NCBI GenBank assembly: GCA_964550855.1
Contig: CAZKBQ010000021.1
Coordinates: forward strand, 1-64,000
Origin: JAGOBP01 sp964550855
Lineage (GTDB): Bacteria; Chloroflexota; Anaerolineae; Fen-1058
Reading direction: 5' to 3'
DNA length: 64,000 nt
Within the stretch, counting starts at the first letter, position 1, and each line of letters begins with the position of its first letter. Below, piece by piece: positions 7,001 through 13,190 of this stretch. A program made the position numbers and the translations under genes. The notes below the pieces were generated by a model. The model saw only the letters and a program-made list of their open reading frames with translations, made no database searches and was not told the DNA's origin.

Positions 7001-9490
7001 GACGACGGCACTGTCGATCACTTCGCGGATTTCGTCATCGGCCTGTTCGGCAAACGCGATCACGGCTTCCGGCCCGGCGTTGCGCGCCGTATCGAAGTCG
7101 CGCAGCGCCGCGTTGAGCCGATCGGCCCGGGCGCGATCGACCTCATCGGGGCGCAGCTGATCGATCGGGCGGTAGGCCGGATCCTCCTGCGAAGTAACGT
7201 TGACTAAGGGTTTTTCCGTATCCGATCGACCCTGTTCCAGATCGCGCTGCCATTGTTCGCCGGCGCTGATCGCGGCCGCTGGCGGCGCGTCAACCGGCCC
7301 GGCCGCGCTTTCGCTGTTAAGCGTCGGCCCGACGGTAGTGAAGTTCGAATCGAGCCGCAGCGGTGTCCGGGTGATGGTGGCCTGGCACACGCCCGCATTA
7401 ACCGCGCGGCAGCCTTCGCAGGCCAGCGAGTAGTCCTGGGGGCCTTGCGGCACCGTCGTGCCGACGACGCGCACCAGCCAGGTGCCCTTTTCCGGGGTGG
7501 GCACCGTCACCTGTTCCTGATTGTCGCGGTTGTTGACGCCGCGGGTGGCGAGGTTGGCCGGGTTCGCCGGATCGAGAATCCACGGCCGCCAGATGGTGCC
7601 GCTGGGCGCGACCAGCTCTAGATTGAGGTTGTTGATCAGCGCCGTGGCGGCGTTGAAGGTGGCCTGATAATCGTCCCACGCCAGTGAGACTTGCGCGGGC
7701 GCGGCCGTGTCGGTGACGACGAAGGTGTACAGATCGGTCTCGCCCTGCGCCAGGCTGGCCTGCACGAAGCCGCGCCGCATGATCAGATCGACCGCTTGCT
7801 GAATGCGCACCTGCCCGAAGCCCCACTGATAATCCGGGCCGGCGTTGCCGCGATCCTCGGCGGTCTGCATCAAGATCGCTTTGGCGGTGGACGGCCAGAA
7901 GTTGCCGGAGGTCGCGTACGTGGCGCGGTACTGCTGCAGCATCAGCGCGATGCTGCCGCCGACAGCGGGCGTCGCCATCGACGTGCCGCACATCACGGTG
8001 TAGGTGTTGACCGGATTGTTGTCGGTGGAGGTGATGCCCAGATCGCCCGTGGTCTGGCAGCCGCCCGCCACTACGATGGGCTTGATGCGGCCGTCGTCGG
8101 TGGGCCCCCACGAGCTGAAGCTGGTCATGGTGTTGTTGTTGGTGTTGGAGGCGCCCACGTGGATGGGATTCTTGGCGGCGGCGGGCGGCGCGGTGGTATT
8201 GTAGCCGGTGACGCTGCAGGTGCTGGGCCGTTCGTTGCCCTGCGCCCAGGTGGTGATGTACTTGTCGCCAAGGCCCACCACCGGATTGCCGCCGCGAATG
8301 ATCTGATCGATCAGCACATCGCTGGCGCCGTAATTGCCCATGATGTCGCACGAGTAGCCGTTGAGGTAGATGTTGCTGCCCAGACTGGCCGTGCCCAGGT
8401 CGGCGCCATAGGTGTTCTGCGCCTGCGCCCAGTCCTGCTCGATGTCGGGCACGTTCTGATAGAAGATCGCCCCGGTGCCGGTGTAGTTGGTGCCGTAGGA
8501 GATCAGATCGACGGCGGGCGCCATGCCGCGCCACTGATTAGTGGTGCCGCCCTGCGCCACGCTGTTGGCGCCGCTGCCGCCCACCGTGCCGGCCACGTGC
8601 GTGGAATGCTCGCTCACGGTGTCGGCATCGCCGTGGATCAGGCGCGCGCCAAAGTCAAGGTGATCGCCGGCCTGCCCGCTGTCGTACACCAGCACGTCGA
8701 TGTTGGTGCCGTCCAAGTTGTAGGGCGCGGCATTGACGACGGCCACGCCGATCTGATTGCGGATGCCGTCGTTGGTTTCGCCCAGCGGCGACTCGGCGCC
8801 TTCGATCCACTGAACGGCATCTTCGGCGGCCAGCGCGGCGATGCGGTCGCGCGGCAGTTCCACCTGCAGCAGGCCGATGCCAATCACTTCGCCCATAATG
8901 CGGCCGCCGTGTTTCTCGATGAGGGCGTGGCCCGTTTCCAGCTTCTCGTCCTGGTGCATCACCACCGAGACGGCGGCCGTGCCATCGGGCGCCAGGTTAT
9001 ATCTGTCCCATTTGTCGGCGCGGATCAGCGGATGGAGTTTATCGGCCACGGTCAGTTCGCCCGCCCAGGTTACGCCGGGCAGATTGAGCACCGCAGCCGG
9101 ATCACGGGCCGGCGCAGAAGCGATCCAGGCGTAGTCGGGCACGTAAGCGAGCAGCTGCAAACCCGATCGTTCGTACGCGGCCTTGGCGGCCTCGCGCGGG
9201 ATGAAGTCGAGCTGCACCAGCAAGTGGACGCGATCGCGATCGGTGCGCGCCAGCGCGGCCAGCGCGGCTCGATCGGGTGAGGGTGGTTGAAATTCGCGCG
9301 ATTTCAAATGGATGACGGGAGAGGTTGGTGAGACTGGCAAAGCGAGGTCAGCGGCAGGCGGGGAAACAACCGGGGCCGGCGGGGCCGTATCCAGCCGATC
9401 GGGCACCACCACGGGCCGGATGGAACCGCCCGTCAGACCGCTCACCAGTGATACGATCAGCATCAGGCGGAGCGCAAGTGACGTAAACAT
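4031..9490 (-). CDS. Secreted subtilisin-like protease fused to a long beta-helix (Pmp-type) domain
   Basis: An 1819-residue exported protein. The start is the ATG at 9490, which follows an AGGAGG ribosome site (9502-9507). A hydrophobic signal peptide covers residues 4-20. An S8 peptidase domain has all catalytic residues: Asp270 (VLVYDSGQ), His298 (STHVAGT), oxyanion Asn419 (WAQGNE) and Ser504 (CGTSMATPA). A jelly-roll-like proprotein-type region follows. From about residue 865 to 1750 there are dozens of GGGIY/GGAIY repeats typical of polymorphic outer-membrane / right-handed beta-helix proteins. They end in a choice-of-anchor Q-like DMGAYE motif and the tail YLPVALQ. It is probably a cell-surface or released protease whose helix gives adhesion or substrate binding. 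The substrate is unknown. The strand opposite holds long spurious frames caused by GC bias. Confidence 0.85.
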   Translation of the reverse strand: MFTSLALRLMLIVSLVSGLTGGSIRPVVVPDRLDTAPPAPVVSPPAADLALPVSPTSPVIHLKSREFQPPSPDRAALAALARTDRDRVHLLVQLDFIPREAAKAAYERSGLQLLAYVPDYAWIASAPARDPAAVLNLPGVTWAGELTVADKLHPLIRADKWDRYNLAPDGTAAVSVVMHQDEKLETGHALIEKHGGRIMGEVIGIGLLQVELPRDRIAALAAEDAVQWIEGAESPLGETNDGIRNQIGVAVVNAAPYNLDGTNIDVLVYDSGQAGDHLDFGARLIHGDADTVSEHSTHVAGTVGGSGANSVAQGGTTNQWRGMAPAVDLISYGTNYTGTGAIFYQNVPDIEQDWAQAQNTYGADLGTASLGSNIYLNGYSCDIMGNYGASDVLIDQIIRGGNPVVGLGDKYITTWAQGNERPSTCSVTGYNTTAPPAAAKNPIHVGASNTNNNTMTSFSSWGPTDDGRIKPIVVAGGCQTTGDLGITSTDNNPVNTYTVMCGTSMATPAVGGSIALMLQQYRATYATSGNFWPSTAKAILMQTAEDRGNAGPDYQWGFGQVRIQQAVDLIMRRGFVQASLAQGETDLYTFVVTDTAAPAQVSLAWDDYQATFNAATALINNLNLELVAPSGTIWRPWILDPANPANLATRGVNNRDNQEQVTVPTPEKGTWLVRVVGTTVPQGPQDYSLACEGCRAVNAGVCQATITRTPLRLDSNFTTVGPTLNSESAAGPVDAPPAAAISAGEQWQRDLEQGRSDTEKPLVNVTSQEDPAYRPIDQLRPDEVDRARADRLNAALRDFDTARNAGPEAVIAFAEQADDEIREVIDSAVVEAKNELAARANPIAPSAPTAPNAFRVGVNGACAYNTVQEGINAATNGQTVRVVGDFFGENIDISGKTITIEGGYNATCTAIVTGTLSRIDSVETGSVVDLTSGARVTLRNLKLGWGSSFGAGLDLLGNSHATLDNTDIVHNNGSSGGGIYIGGGSVVTLTNGSLVQYNTGSAGGGAIVFGRLNALDTNSDFDGNCATSDGGGVYVNGGTLYLDDADLLGNQAAGATGRGGAIYAAGSAITLTNAVFVGDVGSLANTAYDGGGIYANSSTIDLASSTGTLSNNAATNFGGGVYLTNGSRLTVNNSRIGSDFTAATGNDAVLGAGIYAITSTVSGSVRLYNNIAVTSGGGLYADNSVITLTNSSIGDVAANRPNRIGASGLNGGGLFLINNTHATLSNTVVSSNTLTNSSTGYGGGAYVRAGSFLTATNSRIERHALPSAFDGRGAGLYIYDATVTLSNTQVQTNTTPNLGAGARLFGTSVLNVLGGSAFLGNRATGGVGGAIAATSTPDINVTNATFQNNLASSHGGAIYLDAGTLDGAGWWDFRYNVAGGNGGAVAVEGTGDADFSAAGNRASFLAVNAAIGQGGALYVGNADTVQLYAVSGQTLNLNTNQAGGHGGAVYADAGALFDVYGDVRAGSNLAGGNGGVFYLGNGSRIWFDDYVNVRPQILVNQAANGGAVYAVNSPRVECDGADFGFSNDGNKATAGSGGAIYLSGSTFTADNCVFRNNQAQAGDGGAIAAYTSTVFIDTDYAGALAAGSQNPIGPVDRSGLSAPQATGCNPLTTQCSLFTANRAISSTTGNGNGGAIYNNGSALAVNNTYLHRNTAVRGGAIYQENATARGWLSNTLIYSNTSLAAFGAGIRNAGGAMTLTHVTAANNVGGAGFSPGAAQSYVYDTLIWGNDSAAFGALTAAVCNIDQGGTAGPALNPQFVDAGAGENYRLLAPSPARDACNTGLPTDLDNRARPIGARYDMGAYETIYARGLYLPVALQ

Positions 9491-9619
9491 GGGTGAACTT
9501 CCTCCTAAGTGGCTTTCAGGATTCGATCGAGCAAATGTGTGGAAAATCAATCAGGCTAATCTCAGTATACTCAGAACCGATCGACAGTGGGTCAGATTTC
9601 GGTCAAAACACGCCTGTGG

Positions 9620-9625
9620 TACAAT
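9620..9625 (+). promoter_or_regulatory. Putative -10 box for miaB
   Basis: TACAAT lies 64 bases before the miaB ATG. No clear -35 is seen. Confidence 0.35.
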
Positions 9626-9689
9626 TCGCTCAGCCAAGGTTGCAATAACCTCGTCGAACGTCAGTCTCGTCACGTTGTCAGGAGATGGC

Positions 9690-11018
9690 ATGAAGTATCA
9701 TCTGCACGTCTTCGGCTGCCAGATGAACGAAGCCGATGCGCAGCGCGTGGGGTCCGAACTGGAGAAAATCGGCCTCACCTATACCGATCACGCGCGCGAC
9801 GCCGATGTGATCGTGCTGGACACCTGCGTCGTGCGGCAGAGCGCCGAAGACAAAGCGTACAGTTACATCACCACGCTCAAGCCCATCAAGCAAAAGCGGC
9901 CCGAGACCATTGTGACCGTCATGGGCTGCATGGTCGGCGTCAAGGGCAATGCCGCGCTGAAACAACAGTTTCCGTGGGTGGATGTGTTCATGGCCCCGTC
10001 GGAGACCGCGCCGCTGCTCAACTTTATGCGCCAGCGCGAAGCCTTTGCCTTGATGGAGCAGGAGACGCGCCAGCGTTTTGCGATTCAAGACGGCGATTTG
10101 ATTTTGCCCGCGCACGAGCGCGGCACGCTGGTGGCCGCCCACGTCCCGATTGTGTATGGCTGCTCCCACGCCTGCACGTTTTGCATCATCCCATTCCGGC
10201 GCGGCGTCGAACGCAGCCGCCCCCTCGGCGACATCGCGCACGAGGTGCGGTCACTCGCCGAACAGGGCGTGAAAGAAGTCACGCTGCTCGGCCAGATCGT
10301 CGATCGCTACGGCAAAGACTTTGAGGACGGACCCGATCTATCGGACTTGCTGCGCGTGATCAACGGCATCGACGGCATCGAGCGCATTCGTTTCCTGACC
10401 TCACATCCCAACTGGATGAACGACAAGCTGCTCGATACGGTGGCCGAGCTGCCCAAGGTGTGCGAGCACATCGAAGTGCCGGTGCAGGCCGGCGACGATG
10501 AAGTGCTGCGGCGCATGAAGCGCGGCTACACCGCCGACGATTATCGCCGCCTGATCGAGAAGATCCGCACCAGGCTGCCCAACACCTCGATCGCCACCGA
10601 CATCATCGTGGGCTTTCCCGGCGAGACCGAAGCGCAGTTCCAGGCGACGTATGATCTGCTGGAGGAACTCCAACTGGACGTGGCGCATCTGGCCAAGTAT
10701 TCCACGCGCCCCGGCACCGTGGCCGCGCGCCACCTCGGCGATGATGTGCCCGAAGAAGAGAAAGAGCGCCGCTGGCGCGTGCTCAATGATCAGCACGAAC
10801 GGATTTCAGGCGCCATCAATCGTCGCTATCAAGATCAGCTGGTGGAGGTGCTGGTCGAGGATCGCCATAAGGGCAAATGGCGAGGCCGCACCCGCACCAA
10901 CAAACTGGTGTTCTTTGAGGACCCGCGCGACTGGCGCGGGCAGCTGGTCAAGGTCAAGATCGACAAGACCGGCCCGTGGAGCATGACCGGGCAATTGGCA
11001 ATGAACCACGGGCAATGA
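9690..11018 (+). CDS. miaB: tRNA-2-methylthio-N6-dimethylallyladenosine synthase MiaB
   Basis: A 442-residue radical-SAM methylthiotransferase that adds a methylthio group to i6A37 in tRNAs reading UNN codons. The N-terminal MTTase cluster cysteines are C10, C46 and C80. The radical-SAM cluster is CSHACTFC (C158, C162, C165). A TRAM RNA-binding domain lies at about 375-437. The start is the ATG at 9690 with AGGAG five bases upstream. A longer upstream open frame exists but lacks a ribosome site and overlaps the divergent subtilase start. It is followed by a strong terminator and so is probably monocistronic. RimO and MtaB relatives are possible, but the N-terminal HVFGCQMN and the overall layout fit MiaB. 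Confidence 0.9.
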   Translation: MKYHLHVFGCQMNEADAQRVGSELEKIGLTYTDHARDADVIVLDTCVVRQSAEDKAYSYITTLKPIKQKRPETIVTVMGCMVGVKGNAALKQQFPWVDVFMAPSETAPLLNFMRQREAFALMEQETRQRFAIQDGDLILPAHERGTLVAAHVPIVYGCSHACTFCIIPFRRGVERSRPLGDIAHEVRSLAEQGVKEVTLLGQIVDRYGKDFEDGPDLSDLLRVINGIDGIERIRFLTSHPNWMNDKLLDTVAELPKVCEHIEVPVQAGDDEVLRRMKRGYTADDYRRLIEKIRTRLPNTSIATDIIVGFPGETEAQFQATYDLLEELQLDVAHLAKYSTRPGTVAARHLGDDVPEEEKERRWRVLNDQHERISGAINRRYQDQLVEVLVEDRHKGKWRGRTRTNKLVFFEDPRDWRGQLVKVKIDKTGPWSMTGQLAMNHGQ

Positions 11019-11020
11019 AA

Positions 11021-11060
11021 AACTCCCGATCGAGCCGCCGGCCGATCGGGAGTTTGTTTT
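11021..11060 (+). terminator. Rho-independent terminator after miaB
   Basis: A perfect 12-bp stem (11021-11032 with 11043-11054) is followed by TGTTTT. It starts 3 bases after the miaB stop codon. Confidence 0.85.
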
Positions 11061-11090
11061 CCCCTGTCTGGTTGTTGCCTGCGCCGCAAC

Positions 11091-11756
11091 CTATTCTTCG
11101 GTCAGATACGCCCGGATGTTGTGCTGCACAGCATAGGCCGCCGCTTCGGCGCGATTGGTCAGCGACAGTTTGCTGAGGATGCTGCTGACGTAGTTGCGCA
11201 CTGTACCTTCACCCAGGAACAACGCCTGCGCGATCTCGCGGTTGGTCTTGCCTTCGGCCACCAGCCCCAGCACGCGCATTTCCTGATCGGTCAGCTGGTT
11301 AAACGCCGACTGTTCGTCCTTGCGCTGCGCCTCGCGCACGCGCGCGAACACCCGCTGCGTCAGCACCGGGTCCAGCAGCGCCTCACCCCGCCCCACCGAT
11401 TCGATGGCGCGCACCAGATCGTCGCCGCCGATCTGCTTGAGGACGTAGCCGGCCGCTCCGGCCGCGATGGCCTCGAACAGCATGTCGTCCTCGGCAAACG
11501 AGGTCAGCATGATGACCTTGGTGTCCGGGGCCTGCGCCACGATCTCGCGGCAGGCCTCGATGCCGTTGCCGCCCGGCAGCCGGATGTCCATGACGACGAC
11601 TTCGGGGCGGTGCTGCAGAACCTTCTGAACGGCTTCTTTGGCCGTGCCGGCCTCGTCGACCACGCTGAAACTGGGGTGGCGTTCCAGCAGCGACCGCAGC
11701 CCCAGACGCACGACTTCATGATCATCCACAATGATGATGCGCAAGTGCTTCTTCAC
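11091..11756 (-). CDS. NarL/FixJ-type response regulator
   Basis: A 221-residue two-component response regulator. The receiver domain (about 5-120) has the acidic pair D11/D12 and the phospho-acceptor Asp57 (VVVMDIRLPGG). A LuxR-type helix-turn-helix follows at about 150-215 (LTDQEMRVLGLVAEGKTNREIA). It should bind DNA as a dimer after phosphorylation. The start is GTG at 11756 because the only upstream ATG in the area runs into a stop, and GAGGA lies about eight bases before. No histidine kinase gene is adjacent, so its partner is unknown. A -10 box lies about 37 bases upstream. Confidence 0.9.
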   Translation of the reverse strand: MKKHLRIIIVDDHEVVRLGLRSLLERHPSFSVVDEAGTAKEAVQKVLQHRPEVVVMDIRLPGGNGIEACREIVAQAPDTKVIMLTSFAEDDMLFEAIAAGAAGYVLKQIGGDDLVRAIESVGRGEALLDPVLTQRVFARVREAQRKDEQSAFNQLTDQEMRVLGLVAEGKTNREIAQALFLGEGTVRNYVSSILSKLSLTNRAEAAAYAVQHNIRAYLTEE

Positions 11757-11792
11757 CTTTCGGTCCTCATGGGAGGGTGTGTGGCTGATTCA

Positions 11793-11798
11793 AGTATA
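11793..11798 (-). promoter_or_regulatory. Putative -10 box for the response regulator
   Basis: TATACT on the minus strand lies 36 bases before the GTG start. No good -35 is visible. Confidence 0.4.
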
Positions 11799-11841
11799 AC
11801 ACACGGCACTTCTTCGTGCACAATACGCCGCCCCCCGTGAG

Positions 11842-12004
11842 TGCGCGTCGTTGTCATGCCGACCGGCTTCTCTGGCGAGTGAATTCATGTCTGGCGGGCG
11901 GGCGGGCGCCGACGCGACCCCGTCCACGTCGGTGGACGTTCAGCCCACGGCTTCACACGCGCGATTTCAATCGCCAGCACGCCGCCGCCAAACTCTGACG
12001 CGCA
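11842..12004. repeat. MITE-like element, copy 1 (163 bp)
   Basis: Terminal inverted repeats TGCGCGTC (11842-11849) and GACGCGCA (11997-12004) bound a non-coding segment. Its reverse complement aligns along most of its length with the element at 30396-30540: shared words include GCGATTGAAATCGC, a GTTTGGCGGC segment, GAATTCA and GTCGGCA. It lies downstream of the membrane-protein gene in the gap beside the response regulator. It encodes nothing recognisable and has no clear target-site duplication. Confidence 0.7.
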
Positions 12005-12039
12005 TTCGTCCCCCATCACCGGGGTGTGAAACTGCGTCG

Positions 12040-12522
12040 TCACTCTTTCGGTTCCACCAGCAGATCCCACGCCACACTCACCCCCAGCATCACCACCAGC
12101 GTCAGCAGCCAGCCTTCGATCTGCAGCGCCGTCAACTTGGGGTCGATCTGCTGGGCCAGTTCGGGCGCAAAAGCCACCACGGCGATGATCGCGTAGGCGC
12201 CGACGGTCAGCCAGCGCCCGTTGCGCAGGAACCAGCCGCGATACGGTGACAGCGGGCGGGCCCGCGCCAGAAACACCAGACCCAGAATCGCCAGCGCGCA
12301 CGACGCCACAAAAACCAACCGCCAGATGATCTTGATTTCGCCGGCAGTCTGCGCCCCAAGGCTCATGACGCCCGGCACCAGAAAGGACAGGTGCACGCTG
12401 TAGGCCATGCGCCGCCAGGTGGCATCGCCTGTCCAATCGCTGTGACGGAGCTGCACCACCGCCCACCACAACCCCAACAACGTAAAACAGAACGTGGACA
12501 CGGTTTGATAGAAGGCTTCCAT
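12040..12522 (-). CDS. Five-helix membrane protein of unknown function
   Basis: A 160-residue protein not recognised as a named family. Five hydrophobic segments are visible, at about 6-26, 41-57, 67-90, 103-123 and 134-155, separated by short charged loops such as RARPLSPYRG. The ATG at 12522 follows a GGGGGGAAG purine stretch. It lies 52 bases downstream of the small gene at 12575-12919 in the same direction, so the two may be co-transcribed. Longer overlapping frames here extend into the repeat element and are unlikely to be real. Confidence 0.7.
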   Translation of the reverse strand: MEAFYQTVSTFCFTLLGLWWAVVQLRHSDWTGDATWRRMAYSVHLSFLVPGVMSLGAQTAGEIKIIWRLVFVASCALAILGLVFLARARPLSPYRGWFLRNGRWLTVGAYAIIAVVAFAPELAQQIDPKLTALQIEGWLLTLVVMLGVSVAWDLLVEPKE

Positions 12523-12574
12523 GGCTTCCCCCCGGCCGAAATGGATTTGCGCCTCGAGTCAAGGCTGGCGCGCC

Positions 12575-12919
12575 CTAAGGCGCAACGACAGCCAGCGTCA
12601 CAGTCTGAGTCTGCAGCACCTCATTGTCATGGATGAGATCGATCTGGATGCGATACGGACCAGGCACGGGCTGGCGCACATGCAGCGTCAAGTTCAACCG
12701 GCGGTCCATGGTGCCGATGATGGACATGCTGCGCTCTTCCGCGCCGTCCGGGCGAAAGAGCACGATTTCCAGGTTGGGGTATTCGAGAAACGGCGTCAAC
12801 GTGAGGTCGAGGGTGATGCGGCGACCATCGGGCGAAGGCTGCGCCTCGGCAGCGGTAATGCGGACTTCCCTAGGTGGCAGCGGCACCTCGTCTTCATCGG
12901 CGAAAAACATCATAGCCAT
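12575..12919 (-). CDS. Small soluble protein with immunoglobulin-like sheet pattern (unknown)
   Basis: A 114-residue protein of unknown function. The start is the ATG at 12919 (MAMMFFADED...), with GGGAGA seven bases upstream and a TATAAT box just before that. A longer open frame to 13078 lacks a ribosome site and would start upstream of the promoter. After an acidic N-terminus, the sequence alternates hydrophobic and polar residues in strand-like stretches (ITLDLTLTPF, LNLTLHV, YRIQIDLI, QTVTLAVV), suggesting a single beta-sandwich. There is no signal peptide. It is probably the first gene of a two-gene unit with the membrane protein downstream. Confidence 0.65.
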   Translation of the reverse strand: MAMMFFADEDEVPLPPREVRITAAEAQPSPDGRRITLDLTLTPFLEYPNLEIVLFRPDGAEERSMSIIGTMDRRLNLTLHVRQPVPGPYRIQIDLIHDNEVLQTQTVTLAVVAP

Positions 12920-12938
12920 GGCGTTATCTCCCGGGGTG

Positions 12939-12944
12939 ATTATA
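12939..12944 (-). promoter_or_regulatory. Putative -10 box for the 12575-12919 gene
   Basis: TATAAT on the minus strand is 19 bases from the chosen ATG, giving a very short leader that still holds GGGAGA. This supports the downstream start codon. Confidence 0.5.
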
Positions 12945-13130
12945 CACCGCCAGAGACAGCGCCAGCGTGTGCGGCGCGCGCACGCGTCGATTAGCCGGCC
13001 CGGGGGGCCGGCTGGAGCATCGCCAGCACCACGCCTGACGGCTCGCTGAATAAGCAAACCTCGAGATTCACAAATCACACATGGCCCATCGGAATTGCCG
13101 GGTAAATTTCACACGGGAGGGATTCTGCGG

Positions 13131-13136
13131 TACACT
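13131..13136 (+). promoter_or_regulatory. Putative promoter of the MalT-like regulator
   Basis: TACACT at 13131-13136, with TTTCAC at 13107-13112 (18-base spacer), lies 54 bases before the start codon. Confidence 0.4.
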
Positions 13137-13190
13137 ACCGATGAGAGCCGCCTGTTACCACTCGCTGCGACACGCTGAAAGCGGCGTGCG

